Numbered from the stretch's first letter, positions 8,421 to 17,330 are shown. The stretch is DNA of 64,000 nucleotides from Microbacterium galbinum (GCF_023101185.1 NZ_CP078077.1:2075630-2139629), one strand, 5' to 3'. Made by a program: numbers and translations. The notes: generated from the letters alone by a model not told the origin.

Positions 8421-9110
8421 TCAGCGGGAGTACCCCGCCTGCAAGCGACCGCCCGCGCGCTCGAGTTCCTCGCGGACGCGACCGGCGAACGCGGCGTGAT
8501 CGTTCGAGAGAAGAGGAGCGCTCAGGCGCTCGGCGCGCTCGGGATCGAACTCTCGAAGACGCCGAGGAAGGTACTTCCCCGCGCCGATCCATCGATGATT
8601 CGTCAGGAGGACGAGTTCCGCCGTCCGCTCGAAGAGCGCTGACGCGAGCACGTGCAGTTCCAGGGGATCGGTCGCATCGACGAAGTCGTCGAGGATGTCG
8701 GTGATCACGTACCGGCGGTGGTCGCGTTCCACCGGGGTGAGTACGGGCCCCTCGGCGTATCGAGGCTCCCATGCGCGTCGGTAACCGGCACGCTCCTCGT
8801 CTCCCCGCACGGTGACGCCGTCGAGAAGCATCTGCACGATCACCGGTCGGTGTTGCTCCAGACCTCTCGTCGCCCAGATCTCGTAACCCGCGGACGTGTA
8901 GGCGAAGACCTCGAAGACCTCGCCCTCGAACAGATAGGTCGCGGCGAGGCTCTCGTGGCCGTCGTCGAAGAGATGATCACCGAGGATCAGGAGGTCGATG
9001 TCGCTCGTCGGAGTCCGCTGCGATCGCGAGGTGCTCCCGGCGAGGACGACGACGTCCGCCCGAGGAAAGTGCGCAGACACGAAGCGTTCGATGAGTGGGA
9101 AGAACTCCAT
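8421..9110 (-). CDS. Nucleotidyltransferase-domain protein
   Basis: 229-residue protein with the minimal NTase core GSTSRSQRTPTSDIDLLIL (about residues 25–43): Gly-Ser, then the Asp-x-Asp that binds metal and nucleotide. This is the pol-beta-like fold seen in antibiotic adenylyltransferases and toxin–antitoxin NTases (MNT). The remaining C-terminal ~130 residues look helical and could be a substrate-recognition domain. No HEPN partner gene is adjacent. The start at 9110 has no strong ribosome binding site and remains uncertain. Substrate unknown. Confidence 0.75.
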   Translation of the reverse strand: MEFFPLIERFVSAHFPRADVVVLAGSTSRSQRTPTSDIDLLILGDHLFDDGHESLAATYLFEGEVFEVFAYTSAGYEIWATRGLEQHRPVIVQMLLDGVTVRGDEERAGYRRAWEPRYAEGPVLTPVERDHRRYVITDILDDFVDATDPLELHVLASALFERTAELVLLTNHRWIGAGKYLPRRLREFDPERAERLSAPLLSNDHAAFAGRVREELERAGGRLQAGYSR

Positions 9111-9181
9111 GCCAGACGAGCGTACTGGCGTCTCAGGGCACCTCGTCAGAAAGCATCCGTCCGCATGCTCTAGACTGATCT

Positions 9182-9313
9182 CACCAAGGGGAGTACTCCG
9201 CCACGGTGGTTTCGTCATTACGGATGCGTTCGCATCCCGGGCCGCCGGTTCCTGATCGAAGGAATGGAGAAGACTTTGGCGCTGCTGCCGCATACGCCGA
9301 GTCTGGAGTCCTC
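9182..9313 (+). promoter_or_regulatory. yybP-ykoY manganese riboswitch upstream of a TerC gene
   Basis: The leader carries the two conserved blocks of this class: AAGGGGAGTA (9186–9195) near the 5' end and GAGAAGACTTTGG (9267–9279) at the 3' end, with CGTCATTACGG (9213–9223) in the internal loop position. P1 forms between CCAAG (9184–9188) and the CTTTGG at 9274–9279. Two alternative pairings are visible: GAGTACTCC (9191–9199) with GGAGTCCTC (9305–9313, 8 of 9 pairs), which hides the ribosome binding site, and AGACT (9271–9275) with AGTCT (9300–9304), which breaks P1. This implies translation on when Mn2+ is bound. Confidence 0.88.
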
Positions 9314-10315
9314 ATGGATGTCACCCCCCTGATCTGGATCATCACGATCGCCGTGACGATCGCGTTCTTCGTGTACGAGTTCTTCGCGCACGTGCGCACA
9401 CCTCACGAACCGTCGATCGGCGAGTCCGCCCGCTGGTCGATCTTCTACATCAGCCTCGCGCTGCTCTTCGGTGTCGGCATCGGCGTCGTGTCGGGATGGA
9501 CCTTCGGCGGTGAGTACTTCGCCGGGTACCTGACCGAGAAGGCGTTGTCGATCGACAACCTGTTCGTCTTCCTCATCGTGATGACCGGATTCGCCGTGCC
9601 GAAGAAGTACCAGCAGAAGGTGCTGATGATCGGCATCGTGATCGCCCTGATCCTGCGCGGCATCTTCATCGCCGTCGGCGCGACGCTCATCGAGAACTTC
9701 TCGTGGATCTTCTACCTGTTCGGCGCGCTGCTGCTCGTGCTCGCCTACCGCCAGGCGTTCAGCAACCACGAGAGCAACCCCGCCAACGGCCGGTTCATGA
9801 CGTTCGTGCGCCGCCACCTGCCGGTCAGCGACGAGTACAACGGCGACAAGCTCACGGTCGTCAAGAACGGCAAGCGCTTCGTGACCCCGATGCTGCTCAC
9901 GATCATCGCGATCGGGTTCATCGACCTCGTCTTCGCCGTCGACTCGATCCCCGCGATCTACGGGCTCACCGACCAGGCGTACATCGTCTTCACCGCCAAC
10001 GCCTTCGCGCTCATGGGTCTGCGCCAGCTGTACTTCCTCATCGGCGGCCTGCTCGAGCGTCTCGTCTACCTGGCGCAGGGCCTCGCGGTCATCCTCGCCT
10101 TCATCGGCGTGAAGCTCGTCTTCCACGCCCTGCACGTCAACGAGCTGCCCTTCATCAACGGCGGCGAGCCCGTGCTCTGGGCGCCCGAGATCCCGATCTG
10201 GTTCTCGCTGCTCTTCATCGGTGCGACCATCGCGGTCGCCACCGTCGCCAGTCTCCTCAAGACGCGCCGCGATCCCGCGGCCGTCGCCTCCGCCACCGAG
10301 AACACCGACAAATAA
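9314..10315 (+). CDS. TerC-family integral membrane protein, probable Mn2+ exporter
   Basis: 333-residue protein of the TerC/Alx family with about nine membrane segments. It has the family's repeated acidic motifs in membrane segments: EKALSIDNLFVF in the first half and DLVFAVDSIPA in the second. Characterised TerC-family members (MeeF/MeeY in Bacillus, Alx in E. coli) export manganese, and the upstream Mn-sensing riboswitch supports that role here. The ATG at 9314 abuts the switch; GGAG at 9305–9308 is its ribosome binding site. Confidence 0.9.
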   Translation: MDVTPLIWIITIAVTIAFFVYEFFAHVRTPHEPSIGESARWSIFYISLALLFGVGIGVVSGWTFGGEYFAGYLTEKALSIDNLFVFLIVMTGFAVPKKYQQKVLMIGIVIALILRGIFIAVGATLIENFSWIFYLFGALLLVLAYRQAFSNHESNPANGRFMTFVRRHLPVSDEYNGDKLTVVKNGKRFVTPMLLTIIAIGFIDLVFAVDSIPAIYGLTDQAYIVFTANAFALMGLRQLYFLIGGLLERLVYLAQGLAVILAFIGVKLVFHALHVNELPFINGGEPVLWAPEIPIWFSLLFIGATIAVATVASLLKTRRDPAAVASATENTDK

Positions 10316-10368
10316 GGAGCCCTCCTTGAACGCCCACTGTTCTGACTCTTCGGACTCTGACAGTACGA

Positions 10369-10390
10369 GCGCCCGGTTCACCCCGGGCGC
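10369..10390. terminator. GC-rich hairpin between the TerC and CBS-domain genes
   Basis: GCGCCCGG (10369–10376) pairs perfectly with CCGGGCGC (10383–10390) around a 6-nt loop. No T-run follows, so it may be a weak or partial terminator that reduces expression of the following gene. Confidence 0.45.
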
Positions 10391-10420
10391 GCACCCCCGC
10401 ACCGAGCAGGTGACCCGCTG

Positions 10421-11710
10421 ATGGGCGACCTGCTCTGGAACATCGCCCTGGTCTTCGCGTTCGTCCTGATCGGCGGTGTCTTCGCAGCGACGGAGATGGC
10501 GCTCGTCACGCTGCGCGAGAGCCAGATCAACGCGATCGGCCTGCGCGGCAAGCGCGGGGCGAAGGTCGCGGCTCTGGCCCGCAACCCCAACACCTTCCTC
10601 TCGGCAGTGCAGATCGGCGTGACGGTGGCTGGCTTCGCATCGGCGGCCTACGGAGCGACCTCGATCGCGCCGTCCGTCGCGCCGCTGTTCGAGTCGTGGG
10701 GTCTGGATCCGGCGATCTCTCTCACGATCGCGACGATCGTGCTGACGCTCGTGATCGCCTACCTGTCGCTCGTGCTCGGCGAGCTCGTGCCCAAGCGCCT
10801 CGCGATCCAGCGCAATGCGCAGTTCGCGTACGCCGTGGCGCCCGCGCTCAACGGCTTCGCGATCGTCATGCGGCCGGTGATCTGGCTGCTGTCGGTGTCG
10901 ACGAACGCGCTCGTGCGTCTGCTCGGCGGAGACCCGAACAAGACCGGTGAAGAGCTCAGCGACGAGGAGGTGCGCGACATCGTCGCCTCGCATCAGGGTC
11001 TCCCCGATGACGAGCGCCGCATCCTCGACGACGTGCTCTCGCTGCGCGGACGTCAGATCAGCGAGGTCATGCGGCCGCGTCCCGAGGTCGTCGCGCTCGA
11101 CGAAACCGCGACGGCCGCCGAGGCGATGGCCCAGGTGCGCGATCTGCCGTTCTCGCGCTACCCCGTCGCCGACAAGTCGATCGACGACATCATCGGCTTC
11201 GTGCACGTGCGCGACCTGTTCGAGGCGGCGGGCGACGATCCGTCGCGTCCCGTGCAGACGCTGCTGCGTGACATCCCGTACATCCCGTCGACCGCCCGCG
11301 TGCTGCCGACCCTCACACGCATGCGCGCCGACGGGCACCACATCGCGGTCGTCGTCGACGAGTACGGCGGCACCGACGGTCTCGTCACGCTCGAAGACCT
11401 GGTCGAGGAGGTCGTCGGCGAGATCTTCGACGAGTACGACACCGCCGAGATGGATCTCCCGGGCGGAGCGATCGACGGCCGTCTGAACCTGCAGGACTTC
11501 GAGGAGGCGACCGGTCTCGAGCTGCCCCGCGGTTCGTCCGACACGATCGCCGGGTTCATCACCGAACAGCTCGGACGCCTCGCCGTCGTCGGCGACACGG
11601 TCGAGGTGCCGGGCGCGACGATCCAGGTCGCCGAGCTCGACCGCCGCCGCATCGCCCGCGTGCGGGTGACTCCGCGCGCGGAGGAGGAGGAGCCGGCCCC
11701 GGCCGTCTGA
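10421..11710 (+). CDS. Hemolysin-family protein (CNNM domain, CBS pair, CorC_HlyC)
   Basis: 429 residues in the classic order: an N-terminal DUF21/CNNM transmembrane domain (about residues 1–190, beginning WNIALVFAFVLIGGVFAATEMALV), two CBS domains (about 210–330, with VMRPRPEVVALD and YIPSTARVLPTL), and a C-terminal CorC_HlyC domain (GGAIDGRLNLQDF onward). Family members export or regulate Mg2+ and Co2+. The 105-nt gap from the TerC gene, partly filled by a hairpin, leaves co-transcription possible; together they would form a divalent-metal pair. Confidence 0.9.
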   Translation: MGDLLWNIALVFAFVLIGGVFAATEMALVTLRESQINAIGLRGKRGAKVAALARNPNTFLSAVQIGVTVAGFASAAYGATSIAPSVAPLFESWGLDPAISLTIATIVLTLVIAYLSLVLGELVPKRLAIQRNAQFAYAVAPALNGFAIVMRPVIWLLSVSTNALVRLLGGDPNKTGEELSDEEVRDIVASHQGLPDDERRILDDVLSLRGRQISEVMRPRPEVVALDETATAAEAMAQVRDLPFSRYPVADKSIDDIIGFVHVRDLFEAAGDDPSRPVQTLLRDIPYIPSTARVLPTLTRMRADGHHIAVVVDEYGGTDGLVTLEDLVEEVVGEIFDEYDTAEMDLPGGAIDGRLNLQDFEEATGLELPRGSSDTIAGFITEQLGRLAVVGDTVEVPGATIQVAELDRRRIARVRVTPRAEEEEPAPAV

Positions 11711-11728
11711 CCCTCGCCGCGCCGTCCC

Positions 11729-11822
11729 CGAGCCACCCCTCGCCGAGCCACCCCTTTCTGCGCGAGCCACCCCTCTGCGGGCGGTGCGGAAAGGGGAGGC
11801 TCGCTCGTTGAGGGGTGGCTCG
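11729..11822. repeat. Cluster of five copies of a 12-bp repeat
   Basis: CGAGCCACCCCT occurs three times in direct orientation (11729–11740, 11744–11755, 11763–11774) and then in inverted form at 11792–11803 (one mismatch) and 11811–11822. Opposing copies can pair into alternative hairpins. The cluster fills most of the space between the CBS-domain gene and the DUF4333 lipoprotein; a transcription-termination role is possible but there is no T-run. Confidence 0.75.
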
Positions 11823-11921
11823 GCGAGTATCGAACGGATGCCGCGGCGCCGAGCGCGGGAACGCGACGTGCACCTGGCGTGCCGATACTCTGGGCGGGAC
11901 ATCGACACGGGGGACACTTCC

Positions 11922-12533
11922 ATGCGCACTTCTCGACTGGCCATTCTCACCGCCGCTGCCGGCCTTCTCGCCACGGCGCTCACGGGCTGCACCTTCTCGG
12001 CATCCGCCACCGCGTCGCCCGACGACATCGCGACGCTCGCGGAGGACGCGCTCGAGGCCGAGATCGGCCAGCGCCCCGAGATCGACTGCGGCGACGACAG
12101 CATCCCCCTGAAGGAGGACTCGGTCGTGCCGTGCCTTCTCACCGATCCGGCCAGCGGTGCCGAGTTCGACGCCGACGTCACCCTCACGAAGGTCGACGGC
12201 ACGAACGTCACGGTTTCGGTGCAGGTCGCGGATGCCCCGAACAATGCTCCCGCACCCGAACCGAGCGAGAGCCCCGCGACCGACGCCGGTGGAACCCTGA
12301 CTCTGACCGCCGAGGAGATCGGCGTCACCGCTGCGCGGGCGCTGACCGACGCGGGCGTGCTCCCGAGCCCGAGCGTGCTCTGCCCGGGCGGATCGCACGA
12401 GGTGTCCAACGGCTACAGCCTCGAGTGCACCGCGATCCAGGGCGGCGATCAGTATGCCGCGACCGTCACGATCTCCGAGATCGAGGGGTCGTCGTATTCC
12501 GTCAACGTGGTGATCCCGGAGCTCGCCGGCTGA
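11922..12533 (+). CDS. Two-domain DUF4333 lipoprotein
   Basis: 203-residue secreted lipoprotein. The N-terminus MRTSRLAILTAAAGLLATAL is a signal peptide ending in the lipobox LTGC. Two related ~75-residue domains follow, separated by a Pro/Glu/Ser linker (APAPEPSESPATDAGG). Each has a paired-cysteine pattern (IDCGDDS…VPCLL and VLCPGG…LECTA), typical of DUF4333. The family is actinobacterial and of unknown function, anchored outside the membrane. It stands alone, with a repeat cluster upstream. Confidence 0.85.
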   Translation: MRTSRLAILTAAAGLLATALTGCTFSASATASPDDIATLAEDALEAEIGQRPEIDCGDDSIPLKEDSVVPCLLTDPASGAEFDADVTLTKVDGTNVTVSVQVADAPNNAPAPEPSESPATDAGGTLTLTAEEIGVTAARALTDAGVLPSPSVLCPGGSHEVSNGYSLECTAIQGGDQYAATVTISEIEGSSYSVNVVIPELAG

Positions 12534-12571
12534 TCCCGCTCGCCGGCCGATCCCGCCCCCGGGCTGATCGC

Positions 12572-13462
12572 TCAGGCCGGGAAGGCGACCCCCGTCGCCG
12601 TCTCGGCGGCCGACCACAGCGCCGCCCCCGTCGCGGGTGAGCGCACGGCATCCGAGGCGGCGACTCGCTTCGGCGCTCCCCGGAACTCGAGCAGCCCACC
12701 CGGCCCCCAGTAGTCGCCGCCCGCGGCATCCGTCGCCGTCGACGCGTGCACGATCGGCAGAGCGCCGGCGTCCTTCCCCTGCACGAGCGCGCGCGTCGGA
12801 CGGGCCAGCGCCCGCATGAGGCGCGAGCCGGCGGCGAGACCGGGCCGTTCGGGCGTGAGTGGGTCCACCGCGTAGCCCGGATGCGCGCAGAGCGACGAGC
12901 GCCCGGATCCCGACCACCGGCGGTTGAGTTCGAACGCGAACGCCATGAGCGCCGCTTTCGAGCGGCCGTACTGACGCAGCGACGATCCGCGCCAGGGAGC
13001 GGTGATGTGCGCAGGATCGAGTTGCGCGAAACGGTGCGCGAGCGAGCCGACCGCCACGACCCGGGCGTCGGGCGCAAGTGCTCGGCCGAGCTGTGCGATC
13101 AGGGCGAAATGACCGAGGAAGTTCGTGCCGACCATGATGTCGAGCCCGTCGGCGGTGCGGGCATCGGGTGTCGCCGCCTTCACGCCGGCGTTGCAGATCA
13201 CGGCGTCGAGCGTTTCGCCGATGCCGGATGCCGCCTGCGCGACGCTCTCGAGCGATCCGAGGTCGAGGGGCAGCACGCGCAGATCGGCGTCCGCCACCCG
13301 GGTGCGAACGGCGTCGACCGCCGTCGCCGCTCGCTCGGCGGAGCGGCATCCGAGCAGTACCCGCGCCCCGCGGGTCGCGAGCTGCTCGACGCACCAGTAG
13401 CCGATGCCGGCGTTCGCTCCGGTGACGAGGATCGTGCGGCCGCGCAGATCGGAAGCATCCAT
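12572..13462 (-). CDS. SDR-family oxidoreductase
   Basis: 296-residue short-chain dehydrogenase/reductase. It has the nucleotide-binding motif TGANAGIG near the N-terminus, NAG at mid-domain (VICNAGVKAA), and the catalytic-type Tyr-x3-Lys in QYGRSKAA. It resembles the retinol dehydrogenase/protochlorophyllide-reductase-like group of unknown substrate. The ATG is preceded at a 6-nt distance by TAGGTT (plus-strand 13469–13474), consistent with a leaderless transcript. Downstream lies the convergent DUF4333 gene. Confidence 0.88.
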   Translation of the reverse strand: MDASDLRGRTILVTGANAGIGYWCVEQLATRGARVLLGCRSAERAATAVDAVRTRVADADLRVLPLDLGSLESVAQAASGIGETLDAVICNAGVKAATPDARTADGLDIMVGTNFLGHFALIAQLGRALAPDARVVAVGSLAHRFAQLDPAHITAPWRGSSLRQYGRSKAALMAFAFELNRRWSGSGRSSLCAHPGYAVDPLTPERPGLAAGSRLMRALARPTRALVQGKDAGALPIVHASTATDAAGGDYWGPGGLLEFRGAPKRVAASDAVRSPATGAALWSAAETATGVAFPA

Positions 13463-13517
13463 TCCCCCAACCTACGCGGCCGCCGTTCCCCGGGATCCCG
13501 AAGCGCGGATGCCGCGG

Positions 13518-14933
13518 CTACGCCGAACGTCGCGAGAGGAGCCCCGCGACCACGTCGATCAGCACGAACCCCACGAGGGTCCAGCCGACCAACGGGAGCC
13601 ACAGTCCCACCACCGCGCCGACCGCCGCGACGGCCGCCAGCCCCCACCACGGGGCGTCGCGCAGCACCCCGCGCGGCGGTGGCGAGCCCCCGAACCTCCG
13701 TGCCGATCGCGGCGGTCGCCGCTTCCACCACATCACGTACCCGAGCACGACCATCCCGGCGATCGCGAGGGCGATCACGAACAGCACGATCTGGTTCGCG
13801 AGACCGAACATCACTCCCATGTGCAGGTCGATGCCCCACCGCGCGAGCTTCGCCGGTAGTGAGAACTCGGCGAAGTCGACCCGGTCGACGACCTGCATCG
13901 TCGTGCCGTCGATCGCGACCGAGTCGACCTCGGTCGGATAGCTCGTCTTGATCCCGCGCACGACCCATGCCGAGCCCGGCGCGGGGGGAGGGGTGATCTC
14001 CACGAGCCCGGTGTCGACGTTGGTGCGCTGCGCGATCGCGAGCACCGCATCGAAGGTGGCGGGATTCGCCGCACCGGTCGGAGGGGACACCGCCCCGTGG
14101 TGCTCGGCGTGCTCGTCGACCGGGGCATCCGCTCCGTCGAGCGCGGTCGTGAGCTGCGGCGTGCCCCAGTCGAGCGAGGCGCGCAGGCTCGAGACGTTCG
14201 CGCCGGCGAATTGCGACCAGGTGATGCCGGTGGCCGAGAGGAACAGCGCCCCGAGCACGACCCAGACCCCGAGAGACGCGTGCCAGCCGAAGGCCCGCCG
14301 ATACCCGGTGTGCTTCGGGTTCGGCCGCAGCAGATCGCGCTTCGCGCGCGCCTTGCGGATGCGGATGATCCACAGCGCGAGGCCGGCCACGACGACGATC
14401 CCCAGCCACGACGCCGCGAGCTCGCTGTAGTACCGGCCGATCTCGCCGAGCTGCAGGTTGCGGTGCAGGTTGTCGATCCAGGTGCGCAGCGGCAGCGCCC
14501 CGCTCGTGCCGTAGACGGTGAGGTCTCCGCGGATCTCGCCCGTGCCGGGGTCGATGAACACGGCGCGGGACTCGCTCGCGGCGAGCCCGTCCTGCGCGAA
14601 CAGGATGCGCGAGGTGTCACCCGGCTCGGGCGCGGGGCGCACCGCCGACAACGTCGCCTCCTCACCGACGTGTTCCTCGGCGATCCCGATCTGCTCAGCG
14701 AGCGTGAGCGACGTCGACGATGCCGGCGCGTGCAGCTCGTGCGCGTAGACGACCTGCTCGAGCGTCGGCGTGAGCGCGTAGAGCGCACCGCTCAACGCCG
14801 CCACCAGGATGAACGGCCCCACCAGGATGCCGGCGAAGAAGTGCAACCGCAGCATCAGGGCCCCGAACCACCGGGGCTTCGTCGCGCGGCCCGGTCGGGA
14901 GGCGGCCGTTGGCGCGGCCTCCGTGACCGTCAC
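13518..14933 (-). CDS. PepSY-associated transmembrane protein
   Basis: 471-residue membrane protein of the PepSY_TM (PiuB-like) family. The first membrane segment is LRLHFFAGILVGPFILVAALSGALYAL; a large external domain follows, then further segments with IRIRKARAKRD and HASLGVWVVLGALFLSATGITW. The GTG start overlaps the DyP stop (GTGA), so it is translationally coupled to the peroxidase and is the last gene of the copper-linked operon. Family members are tied to iron or copper homeostasis and possibly transmembrane electron transfer; no direct biochemical assignment is possible. Confidence 0.88.
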   Translation of the reverse strand: MTVTEAAPTAASRPGRATKPRWFGALMLRLHFFAGILVGPFILVAALSGALYALTPTLEQVVYAHELHAPASSTSLTLAEQIGIAEEHVGEEATLSAVRPAPEPGDTSRILFAQDGLAASESRAVFIDPGTGEIRGDLTVYGTSGALPLRTWIDNLHRNLQLGEIGRYYSELAASWLGIVVVAGLALWIIRIRKARAKRDLLRPNPKHTGYRRAFGWHASLGVWVVLGALFLSATGITWSQFAGANVSSLRASLDWGTPQLTTALDGADAPVDEHAEHHGAVSPPTGAANPATFDAVLAIAQRTNVDTGLVEITPPPAPGSAWVVRGIKTSYPTEVDSVAIDGTTMQVVDRVDFAEFSLPAKLARWGIDLHMGVMFGLANQIVLFVIALAIAGMVVLGYVMWWKRRPPRSARRFGGSPPPRGVLRDAPWWGLAAVAAVGAVVGLWLPLVGWTLVGFVLIDVVAGLLSRRSA

Positions 14934-16168
14934 GACGAGCCGCCCAGTAGCGTCTCGCCGATGAAGCCGCCCTCGCGGCATCCGGGCGGGATCGCGAACA
15001 CGGCCGAGCCGATCGGCGTCGTCCACTCGTTGAGCAGATCGAGGTCGGCGAGCCGTTGCTGCATCGGCGTGAACTGCCGATCGATATCGGCCTGGAACGA
15101 CACGAAGATCAGGCCGGACTCCGACACGCTCGCGCCTGCCGGACGCTCGTCGTAGTTGTAGGCGCGACGGAAGATCTTCTCGCCGTCGACGCCGCGGGCG
15201 CGACGCATGTGCGCGAACGGCGGGATCACGGGGAAACCGACCGCCGTGGTCGCGTCGAAGTCCGGTTCGTCGAACTCCTGCGTGCCGGTGAGCGGTGCGC
15301 CGTTCGCGAGCGTGCGACCGACGGATGCCTCGCGCCCGCTGCGATCCAGGCGATCCCATTTGTCGAGGTCCATCCGCGTACGGCGCACGACCATCCCGGT
15401 GCCGCCGGCCAGCCATCCGTCCTCGACCCACACGACGGAGTCGAACTCGGTCGTGCCCGGTTCGGGGTTGGCGGTGCCGTCGACCTGGCCGAACAGGTTG
15501 CGCATGGTCGTGCCCGGGCGCTCGGTGCCGTACGCGCGGCGGAAGCCCTGCTGGCTCCAGCGCAGCGACGCGAAGCTGCGGGCGTCCTTCAACAGCATCC
15601 GCGCCGCGTGCGCGACCGTGAGCGGATCGTCGGCGGCGATCTGCAGCAGCAGGTCGCCGTCGGAGAACTCGGGCTGCAGGCGATCGATCGAGAAGGCCGG
15701 CAGCCCAGCGAGCCAGCTCGGTGCTGACCCCGCCGCGCGCGCGACGAGGCCCGGGCCGAACCCGAACGTGACGGTCAGGCGTGCGGGGGCCGCAGCGAGC
15801 TCCGGTTCGGAGTCCGCGAGCGCCGCCTTCCCCTGCGTGAGGCGGGCGGCGTCATCGGTGAGGATGCGCAGCAGCCGGGTGAGGCCGTCGCGATCCGTCG
15901 TGTCGAGCAGGTCGAGGGCGAGGAACAGTCCGTGCGCTTGCGCGGCGGTGTCGATCCCGGCCTGATGCGTGCCGTGGAACGGCACGGTCTCCTCGCCGTT
16001 CATCGGCGTCGAAGCGGGGGCTGCGGTGCCGGCGTCCTGCCGGTTCAGGGCGTAGTCGACCCCGATCGCCGCGACCGCGCCGACACCGGCGACAGCCCCT
16101 CCGAGGAGGAACTGCCGCCGGGTCGACCCGGAGCGATCGGAGCGCGCACCCTCGGTGCGCGGGGGCAT
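14930..16168 (-). CDS. Tat-exported DyP-type haem peroxidase (EfeB/DtpA-like)
   Basis: 412 residues with a twin-arginine signal (STRRQFLLGGAVAG). The dye-decolorising peroxidase hallmarks are present: the distal Asp in GQVDGTANPE, the proximal His in PPFAHMRR, and the distal Arg region (VVRRTRMDLDKWDRLDR). Its start overlaps the PCuAC stop by one base (TGATG). In Streptomyces a secreted DyP (DtpA) works with copper chaperones in loading a radical copper oxidase; position between PCuAC and PepSY suggests an extracytoplasmic copper or iron role here as well. Confidence 0.93.
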   Translation of the reverse strand: MPPRTEGARSDRSGSTRRQFLLGGAVAGVGAVAAIGVDYALNRQDAGTAAPASTPMNGEETVPFHGTHQAGIDTAAQAHGLFLALDLLDTTDRDGLTRLLRILTDDAARLTQGKAALADSEPELAAAPARLTVTFGFGPGLVARAAGSAPSWLAGLPAFSIDRLQPEFSDGDLLLQIAADDPLTVAHAARMLLKDARSFASLRWSQQGFRRAYGTERPGTTMRNLFGQVDGTANPEPGTTEFDSVVWVEDGWLAGGTGMVVRRTRMDLDKWDRLDRSGREASVGRTLANGAPLTGTQEFDEPDFDATTAVGFPVIPPFAHMRRARGVDGEKIFRRAYNYDERPAGASVSESGLIFVSFQADIDRQFTPMQQRLADLDLLNEWTTPIGSAVFAIPPGCREGGFIGETLLGGSS

Positions 16169-16695
16169 CAGTGGTCCATGCCCTCGTGGTCGTCGCCCTC
16201 GTAGTTCTCGTTCGCGCCCGAGTAGTCCTTCACCGGAGCGGTGAAGGCGTACGTCGAGTCGTCCGAGAACGTGAGGGTGACGGTGACCTCGTCGCCCGCG
16301 CTGAGGGCGCCCGTGAGCCCCATCAGCATGATGTGGTCGGCACCGGGCACGAGCTCCAGCGAACCGCCGGCGGGGATAGAGAAACCGCCCTCGATCTCGC
16401 GCATGACCATCTCGCCGGCCTCGTTCTCGACGGTCTCGTGCAGCTCGACCATGCCGGCGGCGTCGGTCTCGGCCGACACGATCGTGACTGCATCCGTGCC
16501 GCTGTTGGTCAGCGTGCCGAAGGCCGCCGACATGTCCTCGTCGGTGGCCTTGACCCAGGCGTCCTCGATGGTGACGGTCTCGCCTGCGGGGGCCGCCTCG
16601 GTGGGCGTCTCGGCAGCGGCGCATCCCGTGAGGGCGAGCAGCGAGACGGCGACGAGCGCGGTCAGACGGGACAGGTTCTTCGTGGGGGTGTTCAT
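16168..16695 (-). CDS. PCuAC-type copper chaperone lipoprotein
   Basis: 175 residues with signal peptide and lipobox LTGC. The PCuAC metal site is complete: His in MVELHETV, Met in the following strand (EMVMREI) and the H-x-M pair HIMLM. The C-terminus adds an acidic, His/Met-bearing tail (EGDDHEGMDH), which could bind extra copper. The ATG at 16695 lies a few bases after the CopC stop and has AAAGG in front of it. PCuAC proteins carry Cu(I) outside the membrane to cytochrome oxidase or other acceptors. Confidence 0.93.
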   Translation of the reverse strand: MNTPTKNLSRLTALVAVSLLALTGCAAAETPTEAAPAGETVTIEDAWVKATDEDMSAAFGTLTNSGTDAVTIVSAETDAAGMVELHETVENEAGEMVMREIEGGFSIPAGGSLELVPGADHIMLMGLTGALSAGDEVTVTLTFSDDSTYAFTAPVKDYSGANENYEGDDHEGMDH

Positions 16696-16706
16696 GGAAA
16701 TGCCTT

Positions 16707-17330
16707 TCACTTCTCTTCCGCGGCGTCGCCCTCGGCGGACGCGGCGGGTGCCGTCTTCGGACGGCGGAGGATTCGATACAGGACGAGGGCGACGACGGCG
16801 ATCGCCGCACCCGCGCCGCCGACGAGCAGCAACCGCAGGCCGCCGTCGGTCTCATCAGTGGACTGATCCGTGGGATCCGAGGCGTCCGGAACGTACGAGG
16901 GAGCATCGGCATCCGTCGGTGCCTGCGTCGCCGTCATCGGTTCGGCGTCGCCGATCGTGAACGGGACGATGCCCGAGATCGGATGCCCGTCCTCCGAGAC
17001 CACCTGCCAGCGCACCTGGTACCCGGCATCGGGCATTCCGGGCTCGACCGTGGCGGTGACGGTGTTACCCGAGACCTCCACGTCGCCGGTCGCCCAATCG
17101 CGACCACTCTCGTCGATCACGAGCACGACCGCGCCCTGGGTGGAATCGCCCAGCACGAGCAGCTCGCCCGAGTACGTCAGGGTGATGTTCTCGGGCGCCG
17201 TGGCCAGACTCTCGTCGGCTTCGGGCGTGCTGTGGACGAGCGAATCATGGGCGGATGCCGGCACGGCCGTCGCGAACACCGCGACAGCCGCCACCGCCAT
17301 CCCGACCGCGAACCTGCGGGCAGGAGACAT
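16707..17330 (-). CDS. CopC-domain copper-binding protein, membrane anchored
   Basis: 207 residues. A signal peptide ends at PASA so that the mature protein would begin HDSLVHS, placing an N-terminal His as copper ligand, as in CopC. The beta-sandwich ends with the conserved EDGHPISG, then a Thr/Asp-rich linker and one C-terminal membrane helix (LLLVGGAGAAIAVVALVLY) with a basic tail. The ATG at 17330 has GAGAGG upstream and is preferred over a TTG at 17348. Immediately followed by PCuAC. Confidence 0.92.
   Translation of the reverse strand: MSPARRFAVGMAVAAVAVFATAVPASAHDSLVHSTPEADESLATAPENITLTYSGELLVLGDSTQGAVVLVIDESGRDWATGDVEVSGNTVTATVEPGMPDAGYQVRWQVVSEDGHPISGIVPFTIGDAEPMTATQAPTDADAPSYVPDASDPTDQSTDETDGGLRLLLVGGAGAAIAVVALVLYRILRRPKTAPAASAEGDAAEEK

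Noticed and set aside
8421..9110. Calling the nucleotidyltransferase a MNT antitoxin
   Set aside because: It is about twice the length of a minimal MNT and no HEPN gene is adjacent.
9218..12409. A 1063-codon minus-strand frame opposite TerC, CBS-domain and lipoprotein genes
   Set aside because: No recognisable domain, and the plus strand carries clear family motifs, starts and a riboswitch.
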